Shown: one piece after another, positions 15,968-23,222 of the stretch
Layout of the letters: every line of letters begins with the position of its first letter
How positions within the stretch are numbered: position 1 is the first letter of the stretch
NCBI GenBank assembly: GCA_964617765.1
Contig: CAZTZY010000038.1
Coordinates: 1-26,497, forward strand
Direction of reading: 5' to 3'
DNA: 26,497 nucleotides
From: CAZTZY01 sp964617765
GTDB taxonomy: Bacteria > Pseudomonadota > Gammaproteobacteria > Pseudomonadales > DT-91
Notes under the pieces: model-generated
The model's input: the letters and a program-made list of their open reading frames with translations, nothing else
What the model was told of the DNA's origin: nothing
Databases searched by the model: none
Position numbers and translations under genes: made by a program

Positions 15968-16495
15968 TTACATTCCTGACATATCAAAAATCGTAACAGG
16001 ATTTGATCCATCCCAGATTCTGGTTTTTTCTATACAGTCTTGCCAATAGGCTTCGATGCCCGGAGACAATTCCAGAAATTCATAAAACACTTCAGGCATG
16101 GCAGGATCTTGAAAATAGGCATAATTACCGACGGTTTGATTGATAGTCGCAATCACCTCATAACCCTGTTTTTTGGCTTGTTCCAACGATGCACTTATAT
16201 CCCCGGTCACATACGCCAAATGATGTAAGCCCATGCGTTTATTGAGAAAAAAATCACGGTAAGGCGACGGTGCATCGTTACATTGTTGAATCAATTCAAT
16301 CTGTAAATTTCCACGATAGGCAATCGCCACCTGCAATAGTGCTTCACTGGGAACTCCCTTGTAATCCATTTGTAATGTGAGATTTTTGTACCACACAAAC
16401 GGCCCTAAACCCGCTTTTTTAATCCAGCTATCCATCGCCGCTTCAATATCTTCCACCAGATAGGCTACCTGCCTGATCCCACCAAAATTATTCAT
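15968..16495 (-). CDS. VOC-superfamily (glyoxalase/epimerase-like) metalloprotein
   Basis: A 175-residue protein with two beta-alpha-beta-beta-beta modules of the vicinal oxygen chelate fold. Likely metal ligands, by position, are Gln9 (RQVAYLV), Glu67 (LQIELIQ), His92 (GLHHLAY) and Glu139 (FYEFLEL). A Gln-Glu-His-Glu set is also used by human glyoxalase I, so metal binding is plausible despite the missing first histidine. VOC proteins act as epimerases, isomerases, lyases or extradiol dioxygenases; the Gln/Glu set argues against an iron extradiol dioxygenase, which uses His-His-Glu. It is the first gene of the VOC-SDR-FAD operon; the ribosome site is GGGAG. A divergent TetR gene and a large palindrome lie upstream. 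An isomerase or epimerase role on a CoA ester or cyclic ketone is inference. Confidence 0.8.
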   Translation of the reverse strand: MNNFGGIRQVAYLVEDIEAAMDSWIKKAGLGPFVWYKNLTLQMDYKGVPSEALLQVAIAYRGNLQIELIQQCNDAPSPYRDFFLNKRMGLHHLAYVTGDISASLEQAKKQGYEVIATINQTVGNYAYFQDPAMPEVFYEFLELSPGIEAYWQDCIEKTRIWDGSNPVTIFDMSGM

Positions 16496-16568
16496 TTTCC
16501 ACTCCCGATTTAGTTAAGCAGAATTTCATCTCATGGATTATTCATGCAGTTAATCCTGATTCGCCCAT

Positions 16569-16601
16569 ACTATGGCATTATTTTAATAATAGTGCCATAG
16601 T
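16569..16601. promoter_or_regulatory. Palindromic operator candidate for the divergent TetR
   Basis: Perfect 9-bp inverted arms ACTATGGCA (16569-16577) and TGCCATAGT (16593-16601) flank a 15-bp AT-rich spacer. It lies between the VOC gene (start 16495) and the TetR gene (start 16667), the usual place for a TetR-family operator controlling both directions. The spacing suggests a TetR dimer pair or one elongated site. Not experimentally known. Confidence 0.6.
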
Positions 16602-16666
16602 GGAAATGAAATATTTTCAAATGTGTTTTGAATGCTAAAATTCCGGTTCAATTAATAGGGGGCTTC

Positions 16667-17263
16667 GTGACATCAAAACGCTGGGGAACACAAACTCGAC
16701 AAGATGAACCTGAAGGGGGGCGCGACAAGATTTTATCGGCGGCTAAACGTTGCTATGCAGAAAAAGGCATTGCCAGCACGACCATTGATGATATTGCAAC
16801 TGAAGCGAAGATTTCACGACGGACAGTATTTCGCTACTTCGAAAAGAAACACTTAATTACGCAAGCCATTGTCGATGACCAGGCAGAAGTATTTTTTGTA
16901 CAGATGCAAAAAGAGTTAAGCAAAACCGGCGATGATTTCAAAACATTATTAAAAAATACCATTTTGTATTCGATAAAATTAGGGCCTGAAGCGCCTGGCC
17001 ACCAATTATTATTAGGCGCCAAAAACGCTTCCGACACCGAGCAATATTATTTCTCTTCAAAACAAATTTATAAGTGCTGGAAATCAATTTTAAAAGAGCC
17101 TTTCAATCTTGCCCAAAGAAACGGTGAAATTTCTAACGATATTACTTATGATGAATTAATACCATTTATTGGCAGAATTATATTTTCCTATATTCAAATG
17201 CCGACAGATCAGAAAACACTCGAAAAAATACTTGATAAGTTTGTGTTGAAAAATTTGAATTGA
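16667..17263 (+). CDS. TetR-family transcriptional regulator (VOC-SDR-FAD operon)
   Basis: A 198-residue regulator when started at the GTG at 16667, which has a strong AGGGGGC site a few bases upstream; an in-frame TTG at 16628 has none. The N-terminal TetR helix-turn-helix is clear: RDKILSAAKRCYAEKGIASTTIDDIATEAKISRRTVFRYFEKKHLI. The C-terminal ligand domain is helical and not assignable to a known ligand. It is divergent from the VOC-SDR-FAD operon, with the palindrome at 16569-16601 between them, so autoregulation and repression of that operon are likely. Codon use looks AT-rich. It ends just before the truncated COX4-like copy, which starts at 17269. Confidence 0.9.
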   Translation: MTSKRWGTQTRQDEPEGGRDKILSAAKRCYAEKGIASTTIDDIATEAKISRRTVFRYFEKKHLITQAIVDDQAEVFFVQMQKELSKTGDDFKTLLKNTILYSIKLGPEAPGHQLLLGAKNASDTEQYYFSSKQIYKCWKSILKEPFNLAQRNGEISNDITYDELIPFIGRIIFSYIQMPTDQKTLEKILDKFVLKNLN

Positions 17264-17268
17264 GTCAA

Positions 17269-17373
17269 ATGCATAAAGAGCTGGATAAAGCCATACTGCC
17301 CGTGCGTATCGCTTTCTGGTTATGGACAATCGGTGTTGCGGCAATGTGTATAGGCATGTATTTGGGCCGTTAA
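17269..17373 (+). pseudogene. Truncated second copy of the COX4-like gene 3' end
   Basis: An open frame of 34 codons (MHKELDKAILPVRIAFWLWT..., ending MYLGR) repeats the C-terminal helix of the COX4-like protein at 13206-13469. The region 17287-17364 is 76/78 identical to 13386-13463; the start and the last codons differ (the intact gene ends MYLR). Helices 1 and 2 are missing and no ribosome site is evident, so it is probably a remnant rather than a working gene. Its TAA overlaps the TAA of the opposing rubredoxin gene (17370-17373). Confidence 0.85.
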
Positions 17374-17543
17374 ACTTGTACCATGCGGAAATCCAGCTTG
17401 GTGACATCGCAATCCGGACAAGTCCAGGTGTCAGGTACATCTTCCCACTTTGTACCTGGCGCTATGCCATCATCCGGATAACCGAACTCCTCGTCATAGA
17501 CAAAACCGCAGAGCTTGCATTCATACTTCTTGAAATCACTCAT
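17370..17543 (-). CDS. Rubredoxin
   Basis: A complete 57-residue rubredoxin. Four cysteines, Cys9, Cys12, Cys42 and Cys45, in YECKLCGFVY and TWTCPDC, form the FeS4 site; the spacing and the DGIAPGTKWEDVPDTW stretch are classical. It is a one-electron carrier. The ATG at 17543 has a perfect AAGGAG ribosome site. It lies 42 bp downstream of the P450 on the same strand, so both are probably co-transcribed, which suggests that it supplies electrons to this P450. Rubredoxins usually serve AlkB-type membrane hydroxylases, and bacterial P450s more often use 2Fe-2S or 3Fe-4S ferredoxins. No rubredoxin reductase is seen in the window. Its stop codon overlaps the stop of the COX4-like remnant on the other strand. 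Confidence 0.97.
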   Translation of the reverse strand: MSDFKKYECKLCGFVYDEEFGYPDDGIAPGTKWEDVPDTWTCPDCDVTKLDFRMVQV

Positions 17544-17585
17544 CTTATTCTCCTTACGGAATCACGCCTAAGGGTGCGCTTAAGG

Positions 17586-19058
17586 TTAATAAGGTTTACG
17601 CGTACCTTTCACACGAATCCTTAAATTTAAAGGCTGCGTGAAGGGCAAACAGGCCACTTTAGGCTGGTCATGGCCTTCAACCAGTTCAAGGTCAAAATAA
17701 TTCACCCAGTTAGCCACCATTTCTTGTGAAAACAGTGGGCCAATCATGGAACCAGAACAACGGTGCGCACCGCTACCAAAGGTTAATAATGCGCGTTTTC
17801 TTGCCGTTAGATCATCGCCCATGAAACGTGATGGGTCGAACTTGTCAGTATCAGGGCCATAAATAGCCTCATCCATATTGTTAGAGGCTATTTGTACAAT
17901 GATATTTTCACCTTTACGAATTTGATAGCCCTTGAACTGGAAGTCTTTGGTGGCAGTACGAATCACCAGAATACCTGGAGGATGGATACGCGTGGTTTCC
18001 ATAAAGCATGCACGTAATACTTTTTGTTTCATGGGGTCAACATCACCGCCATACTCGCGCAAAAGCTCTACGTATTCTTCGCGTACTTTTTGCAGCCACT
18101 CTGGATGTGATAACAACTGGTAACTCATAAATGCAGCGGCAGAAGCAACGGTGTCGTAACCTGCCAGATAGGCGGCCATGGGCACCACTTTTAAATCTTC
18201 ATCCGTCCATTCACCACCCAAATCCTCTTTTGCATCGTATTTCAAATACTGACCCATCAGCGTTTTCTCGGCAAAATCGCTGTCTGTACGCACTTTACGC
18301 ACCAGCTTTAACGAGTTCTGGTTAAATTTTGCCATCGTCTTCTTGAAGCCAGGAATATTAAGCGTAAGCCATAAAGGCGCAGGGCCGTAAGTGGCAAAAA
18401 TTAACGTACGTACAACCAGTGCCAATTCTTTATGGTTAAAAGGGAATTTCTCGCCATTTAAAACGCGTGACAATATATCCACCGTTTGTGCCTGGGCTTC
18501 TATTAAAGGATCAAATACATAACCCGCCTTCCACTTGGCGGTATGGTCGCTAACAGCCTGAACAACAACAGGCCGACATTCACGCTCAAGTTTTCGATTA
18601 AGCCAGGCAGTTTGTATACGCTTGTAATGTTTATGGAAAGGGCCATCAAAGGTGCCGGGCAGTCTACTGCCTACCGCTTTAACCAAGGTTTCCATTTTGT
18701 CTTTCGTGGTTAGCAGCTCATCATGCTCCAAAAGCGCAATGGCATCATCACCGGCCAGTATGGTCATATCCTGGCCCATAATAGGAAAACGGAACGCGTC
18801 ACCATATTGCTTGCGTTGTTCGTTTAAAAACGGCATCACATCGCCGGTAAATTCCTTAAGAGGGCCAACAAAAGGTATACATTTTATTTTAGGCACACGC
18901 GGTGCATCCGTTTTACCCACTTTAACCGTGCCAGGGCTTGCTTCAGAAAACGGGCATTTGGGTTCAGACAAACGCGGATCAGACAAACGCGGATCAATAA
19001 CGGGTTCCGCACTGGCCGCGCCGGTGAATGGGCATTGACCTATACTGGATTCGCTCAT
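17586..19058 (-). CDS. Cytochrome P450 (full length)
   Basis: A 490-residue soluble-type P450 without a membrane anchor. All core motifs are present: I-helix AGYDT (299-303) for O2 activation, ExxR as ETTR (354-357), and the haem-binding FGSGAHRCSG with the ligand cysteine at Cys434. The length exceeds typical bacterial soluble P450s (about 400-450) because of a roughly 55-residue N-terminal extension. This extension carries two Cys-Pro-Phe motifs (QCPF, Cys9; KCPF, Cys35) and a tandem DPRLS duplication (22-31) encoded by a 15-bp perfect repeat. The substrate should be hydrophobic; the I-helix and K-helix regions recall sterol- or fatty-acid-type P450s, but no subfamily is assignable. Downstream lies rubredoxin, a possible electron donor; upstream a divergent TetR gene and a promoter with an operator candidate. 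Confidence 0.95.
   Translation of the reverse strand: MSESSIGQCPFTGAASAEPVIDPRLSDPRLSEPKCPFSEASPGTVKVGKTDAPRVPKIKCIPFVGPLKEFTGDVMPFLNEQRKQYGDAFRFPIMGQDMTILAGDDAIALLEHDELLTTKDKMETLVKAVGSRLPGTFDGPFHKHYKRIQTAWLNRKLERECRPVVVQAVSDHTAKWKAGYVFDPLIEAQAQTVDILSRVLNGEKFPFNHKELALVVRTLIFATYGPAPLWLTLNIPGFKKTMAKFNQNSLKLVRKVRTDSDFAEKTLMGQYLKYDAKEDLGGEWTDEDLKVVPMAAYLAGYDTVASAAAFMSYQLLSHPEWLQKVREEYVELLREYGGDVDPMKQKVLRACFMETTRIHPPGILVIRTATKDFQFKGYQIRKGENIIVQIASNNMDEAIYGPDTDKFDPSRFMGDDLTARKRALLTFGSGAHRCSGSMIGPLFSQEMVANWVNYFDLELVEGHDQPKVACLPFTQPLNLRIRVKGTRKPY
18964..18993. repeat. 15-bp perfect tandem duplication within the P450 gene
   Basis: TCAGACAAACGCGGA occurs twice head to tail (18964-18978 and 18979-18993). 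It is in frame and encodes the repeated DPRLS in the linker between the two CPF motifs. Copy number could change by replication slippage without breaking the frame. Confidence 0.9.
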
Positions 19059-19071
19059 ATTTATTACCTAC

Positions 19072-19130
19072 ATACAACAAATTTATATTTATGTTGTATT
19101 CAGAGTAGTACGGTAGTATTTTAGTGTCAA
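19072..19130 (-). promoter_or_regulatory. P450-rubredoxin promoter with downstream operator candidate
   Basis: On the minus strand, a perfect -35 TTGACA (19125-19130) is separated by 17 bp from TACTCT (19102-19107). The spacer and -10 overlap a direct repeat, GTAGTA at 19105-19110 and 19113-19118. Just downstream lies an 8-bp inverted repeat ATACAACA/TGTTGTAT (19072-19079 and 19092-19099, 12-bp AT-rich spacer), well placed for repression by the divergent TetR protein. Confidence 0.55.
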
Positions 19131-19155
19131 CAGCTAATATTGATTTTTCAACAAT

Positions 19156-19824
19156 ATGAAATCAATGCTTAAAAGAAAAACGATCGGGGATATAAAAAAC
19201 GTGTTACAAAAACAAAACAACCATATTAACAACAACAGAAAAGCCAAAGCCGACTCACCGGAATACGCCAAGGTTAAACAGGTTATGGTGGATGCTGCCA
19301 TAGAACTCATGGCAAAAAATGGATTTAGCAAATTCCGTTTTGAAGAACTGGCTGAAAAGGTCGGCTATAACCGTGCCACCATTTATCGCTATTTCGACAG
19401 CAAGGAGGAAGTGATTACCGAAGTGATGATGAAATTGATGCATGAAATCACTAACGATATTATCGAGAAAACCGCTGGCACGAAAAAAGTTACACGGAAA
19501 AGTTTTACCGATTCCCTCTATGATGTCATTAACAAAATAAGAAATGAACCTCGTTACAATATCATTATGGATGCACAGAATGTCGAAACCTTTTCACATT
19601 TAACCCATGAATATTTTTCGGTTATCACTACCACCATGCTGGAAAAATATATGACGGATAACCCGGCGGGGCGTGTATTAAAAGAAGGCATAAGTATTGC
19701 TGACGCTGTGCACTGGTTAATGCACCAGATAATTTCCTATGGATTTTTCGGTTTGAAAGGCGACAATGAAAAACAGCAGAAAACCTATCTGGATAAAATG
19801 GTTGTTTCAGTGATCATAGAGTAA
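19156..19824 (+). CDS. TetR-family transcriptional regulator (P450-rubredoxin operon)
   Basis: A 222-residue TetR-family protein. After a basic, asparagine-rich leader (KQNNHINNNRKAKAD, about 20-34) comes the helix-turn-helix domain KQVMVDAAIELMAKNGFSKFRFEELAEKVGYNRATIYRYFDSKEEVI. The C-terminal domain (about 95-222) is helical with no assignable ligand. The start is uncertain: the ATG at 19156 has no clear ribosome site, and later in-frame codons such as the GTG at 19201 or the ATG at 19165 are possible. It is divergent from the P450 gene, whose start is 97 bp away, with a palindrome between them; control of P450-rubredoxin and of itself is likely. It converges with the SDR gene that ends at 19990. 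Confidence 0.88.
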   Translation: MKSMLKRKTIGDIKNVLQKQNNHINNNRKAKADSPEYAKVKQVMVDAAIELMAKNGFSKFRFEELAEKVGYNRATIYRYFDSKEEVITEVMMKLMHEITNDIIEKTAGTKKVTRKSFTDSLYDVINKIRNEPRYNIIMDAQNVETFSHLTHEYFSVITTTMLEKYMTDNPAGRVLKEGISIADAVHWLMHQIISYGFFGLKGDNEKQQKTYLDKMVVSVIIE

Positions 19825-19909
19825 CCTGTTAAAATAGGTTAGATTGAATAAAATGCTTTCCGTTGCCTTCAATATCATAAATATATCTATAGTTCTATAG
19901 GGTCAGGCA

Positions 19910-19965
19910 CGATTGAAAATGCGTTTCCTGAGTAAGCGCATTACAATCGACACCTCTATTGTAAT
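19910..19965. terminator. Overlapping stem-loops between convergent genes
   Basis: An imperfect stem pairs CGATTGAAAATGCG (19910-19923) with CGCATTACAATCG (19937-19949). A second perfect 8-bp stem, ATTACAAT (19940-19947) with ATTGTAAT (19958-19965), uses part of the same bases, so the two folds exclude each other. The position between the TetR gene ending at 19824 and the SDR gene ending at 19990 fits a two-way transcription end, but no long T-run follows. Confidence 0.35.
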
Positions 19966-19989
19966 CTTTGGATAAAATCTTATAACCAT

Positions 19990-20850
19990 TCAGGCAAACG
20001 GAAACTCCTCAGGCCCTGTGACTGTCGGTTTGCCATCATTCATAATCTGGTCCATGCGTTTTTCCAGCTGCTCTTTCACACCAGGATGTGTGAGGATATA
20101 AAAACGGTTTTCCTCAATGGCTGTAAACACCTGTTTGGCCACTTGCTCTGGCGACAAGGTAGTTTTGAAAAATTCACCTGCCAGTTCGCCAATCATTTTC
20201 TGTTCTTCGATATACGCAGGATCATTGCGCTTGCTTTCGGGCAATGGGCGATTGCGTTCAGCCAGGTAAATTTTGGTATCCACAAACGACGGGCATAATA
20301 CAGAAACACCCACAGCACTGTTGGCATTGCGCAATTCGCCAGATAACACTTCCGATAAAGCAACCACCGCATGTTTGCTCACGGTATAAGGCCCCGTTCC
20401 CGGTGCCGACATTAACCCGGCTACTGAGGCGGTATTCACAATATGCCCTTCTCCCTGGCCGATCATGAATTTAGTGAACAGGCGAACACCGTGGATAACG
20501 CCCCACAGGTTGGCACCCAACACCCATTCCCAGTAATCGGTATCAAGCTCCCAGATACAACCGCCACCGCCCACGCCGGCATTGTTAAACAATACATGGA
20601 CAGCACCGAATGTATCGAAAGTTTTGGCAGCAAGATTTTCCATTGATGCTGCGTTCGAAACATCAGTCACCACACTGACGATTTTAACGCCCGTGGAGGC
20701 AAGTTCAGCCGCCGCCTTATCGAGTGCAGCCTGCTCAATATCAGCCAGCACCAGATTCATGCCACGCTCAGCGGCCTCCTGTGCTAACGCCCTGCCTATA
20801 CCACTACCAGCACCGGTGACTACGGCAACTTTATTTTTAAATTCCTGCAT
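19990..20850 (-). CDS. Short-chain dehydrogenase/reductase (SDR), second
   Basis: A 286-residue SDR. Motifs: TGAGSGIG (12-19), Asp37 after beta-2 (LADIEQ) for NAD(H), NNAG (89-92), catalytic Ser142 and YTVSK with Tyr155 and Lys159. The extended C-terminus (FKTTLSPEQVAKQVFTAIEENRFYILTHPGVKEQLEKRMDQIM) is typical of SDRs from lipid and steroid catabolic clusters that carry a substrate-loop and C-terminal helix. The ATG at 20850 follows GGGAG. The gap of 14 bp to the zinc alcohol dehydrogenase shows they are in one operon. It probably oxidises a hydroxyl to a ketone or reduces a ketone; substrate unknown. It is only distantly similar to the SDR at 15157-15966. Confidence 0.9.
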   Translation of the reverse strand: MQEFKNKVAVVTGAGSGIGRALAQEAAERGMNLVLADIEQAALDKAAAELASTGVKIVSVVTDVSNAASMENLAAKTFDTFGAVHVLFNNAGVGGGGCIWELDTDYWEWVLGANLWGVIHGVRLFTKFMIGQGEGHIVNTASVAGLMSAPGTGPYTVSKHAVVALSEVLSGELRNANSAVGVSVLCPSFVDTKIYLAERNRPLPESKRNDPAYIEEQKMIGELAGEFFKTTLSPEQVAKQVFTAIEENRFYILTHPGVKEQLEKRMDQIMNDGKPTVTGPEEFPFA

Positions 20851-20864
20851 GGTGTTCTCCCGGC

Positions 20865-21971
20865 TTATGCGCCAATCTCTATTACAGTACGGATACCATT
20901 GCCGTTTTTCAGGTCGGCAAAACCTTCATTGATTTCTACCAGCGGCCGGCGTGCGGTAATCATGTCTTCCAGATTCAACTGGCCGCTTTGCCACAAACGC
21001 ACCAGGCGCGGAATTTCAAACAGGGAATTACTGCTACCCAGCAGGCAACCACACAATTTTTTACCCATGGTGCCGAACAGCACCACATGCTGTATTTGCA
21101 AGTGTTGTTCGAATTTGGGCGAACCGACGGTAACCGTCATCCCTCCGGAGCGTGAACACTGAATTCCCTGCTCTATCAATTCTGCCTTGCCTGCGCATTC
21201 AAACACGTAATCCATACCTATCCAGTTAGTCAGCCCCATACACAGACCGGGCAAATCGTCGGTTTTCGGATTGATGCAATGGGTGGCGCCGAATTTTTTC
21301 GCCAGTTCCAGCCGTTCAGGATTGATATCGGCAACAATAATCATGCTGGCGCCGGCAATACGTGCGCCCTGCACTACCGACATACCAATACCGCCCAGCC
21401 CTGTGACCAGTACCGTAGCACCTGCTTCCACATTGGCGGTATTCAGCACAGCACCCACACCGGTTTGTACTGCACAACCCAATATGCAGGCTAAATCCAG
21501 GGGCATATCTTCGGGGATTTTTACCGCGCCGGTCGCTGGCACCACAATGGTTTCTGCCAACGCACCCACACCACAACCGCGCAGGATATCACTACCCGAT
21601 CGACTAAGTTGCGTAGAGCCATCCAGCAATCGGTTAGACAATATCGCCATGGAATTCACGCACAGGCTGTGATCATTGCGCTGGCAATAATAACAAGTGC
21701 CACACGGCGGGACGGGTGTTAACACCACGTGATCGCCCGCTTGTAAATGCGTAACTCCGGCCCCCACGGCATCCACAATACCTGCCGCTTCATGACCAGG
21801 CACGGCGGGTTGCGTTAATGGGAAATCGCCATCAATCACCGTGAGATCGGATTGGCACAAACCACAATATTTCACCTGTACCCGCACTTCGCCTGCGCGA
21901 GGTACGGGTATATCCAGATCAGTCCAGATTTCTACCCGGTCACCGGATTTTTGAACGACGGCTGCACGCAT
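20865..21971 (-). CDS. Zinc-dependent alcohol dehydrogenase (MDR family)
   Basis: A 368-residue class III-like zinc alcohol dehydrogenase. Catalytic zinc ligands appear as Cys39 (CGLCQSD), His60-Glu61 (PGHEAAG) and Cys166 (ILGCAVQTG). The structural zinc lobe has four cysteines, Cys90, Cys93, Cys96 and Cys104 (PPCGTCYYCQRNDHSLC). The dinucleotide fold GLGGIG and a following VADINPERL aspartate indicate NAD(H). The expected reaction is oxidation of an alcohol to an aldehyde or ketone. Complete, usual length. The SDR gene follows at 14 bp. A REP-like palindrome fills much of the 222-bp gap to the upstream MDR gene, so it may have its own transcript processing. The alcohol is unknown; a hydroxylated or primary-alcohol intermediate from the P450 or GMC steps is plausible. 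Confidence 0.93.
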   Translation of the reverse strand: MRAAVVQKSGDRVEIWTDLDIPVPRAGEVRVQVKYCGLCQSDLTVIDGDFPLTQPAVPGHEAAGIVDAVGAGVTHLQAGDHVVLTPVPPCGTCYYCQRNDHSLCVNSMAILSNRLLDGSTQLSRSGSDILRGCGVGALAETIVVPATGAVKIPEDMPLDLACILGCAVQTGVGAVLNTANVEAGATVLVTGLGGIGMSVVQGARIAGASMIIVADINPERLELAKKFGATHCINPKTDDLPGLCMGLTNWIGMDYVFECAGKAELIEQGIQCSRSGGMTVTVGSPKFEQHLQIQHVVLFGTMGKKLCGCLLGSSNSLFEIPRLVRLWQSGQLNLEDMITARRPLVEINEGFADLKNGNGIRTVIEIGA

Positions 21972-22030
21972 GATTTCCCCCTGGTTATTATTGTTCTCTT
22001 TTTAGAAATAACGCCATATTGGCCGGCGAG

Positions 22031-22149
22031 ATCGCGGTCAAGCCCGCTCCTACACCGATAGGTCAGACTGAAGCCTGGGCTACGGTAACAATACCGATTA
22101 ATGGCGACATTGATGTGTAATATTTTGTAGGAACGGGCTTGACCGCGAT
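22031..22149. repeat. REP-like inverted repeat pair
   Basis: Arms of 24 bp (22031-22054 and 22126-22149) begin ATCGCGGTCAAGCCCG and are inverted complements with a single mismatch, enclosing about 71 bp. The sequence type (CGCGGTCAAGCCCG...CTCCTACA) is like the REP elements frequent in Pseudomonas and related gammaproteobacteria. It lies between the MDR gene and the zinc alcohol dehydrogenase gene of the same operon; such pairs can stabilise or attenuate transcripts. Confidence 0.8.
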
Positions 22150-22193
22150 AATGCCTGACTTACAGCATTTCGGATTTAAACCTGACCTATGTA

Positions 22194-23222
22194 TTAATTG
22201 CACATCAACACCACTTTGCCGGCAATTTCGGCATTATCAATCTGCCTGTGTACATCCACGGCTTGCTCCAGCAATACCTTGTTCGCAATTACAGGCTTGA
22301 GTTTGCCTTGCTGCAACCATAACATCAATGTAGTGACATCAGCCTTGAATTCATCAGGCAATTTATCGCGGCGATGGTGGATATTATAGAAGCTGGTCTT
22401 TTTGCCATCGGGTATCAGTTTCCATAACACCAGCAATTTAAAAAAACCCCATAACAGTGAGGGAACTTTTTCTTCCCCTGTGGTTAATTGCAGTGCGCCA
22501 AAACCCACCAGCTTGCCGCCTTTGGCCAGACATTGGTAAGAACGTGAAAAGTTTTTCCCACCAATGGTATCGAAAACAGCCTGCACACCACCGCCACTCA
22601 GCGCCAGCGTTCTTGCCACAAAATCTTCCTGCCGATAATCAATCGGTATACCGCCCAAAGACCGCACCAGCGCATGTTTGCCTTTCGATGCCGTGCCGTA
22701 CACAGTTAAACCCATGATACGCGCCAGTTCCAGCATAGCCGTACCCACTGCCCCGCCTGCGGCATGCACCAGTATCTTGTCGCCTTTGTGCAAAGTACAT
22801 TCACGCGTCAGCATTTGATAGGCGGTAGTATATGAAAGAATCATGCACACCGCTTCAGCAGGATTCAAACCAGCCGGACACGGCACTACACGACTGGCAT
22901 CCACACACAGGTATTGGGTATATCCGCCAATAACCGGCATATCAGCCACAAAATCGCCCAACTTTAAATCACTAACACCTTCTCCCAATTTATCCACTAC
23001 ACCAAACCAGTCATAACCCAGGGTAAATGGCGGTTTATCTTTTACATCCACATATTGCCCCTGGCGGATAATGGTATCGGTAAAACCGGTTCCTGCCGTA
23101 AGTACTTTTACCCTTATCTGCCCTGTCTTGGGTTCAGGCAATACAGTTTCTTCAATCACCCGTAAATTTTCCGGGCTACCGAATTCAAGCACATCCACAT
23201 GTTTCCAGTTTTTCATTTCCAT
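22194..23222 (-). CDS. MDR-family oxidoreductase, quinone oxidoreductase-like, no zinc
   Basis: A 342-residue medium-chain dehydrogenase/reductase without zinc ligands. The GroES-like N-terminal domain contains TLGYDWFGVV, and the nucleotide-binding fold carries VHAAGGAVGTAMLELA (152-167), the AAGGAVG pattern typical of NADPH-dependent quinone oxidoreductases and enoyl reductases. It could reduce an activated double bond or a quinone. The ATG at 23222 overlaps the stop of the phosphotransferase gene as TGATG, so translation is coupled; ATG 23216 is a second possible start. It belongs to the five-gene leftward operon. Substrate unknown. Confidence 0.88.
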   Translation of the reverse strand: MEMKNWKHVDVLEFGSPENLRVIEETVLPEPKTGQIRVKVLTAGTGFTDTIIRQGQYVDVKDKPPFTLGYDWFGVVDKLGEGVSDLKLGDFVADMPVIGGYTQYLCVDASRVVPCPAGLNPAEAVCMILSYTTAYQMLTRECTLHKGDKILVHAAGGAVGTAMLELARIMGLTVYGTASKGKHALVRSLGGIPIDYRQEDFVARTLALSGGGVQAVFDTIGGKNFSRSYQCLAKGGKLVGFGALQLTTGEEKVPSLLWGFFKLLVLWKLIPDGKKTSFYNIHHRRDKLPDEFKADVTTLMLWLQQGKLKPVIANKVLLEQAVDVHRQIDNAEIAGKVVLMCN

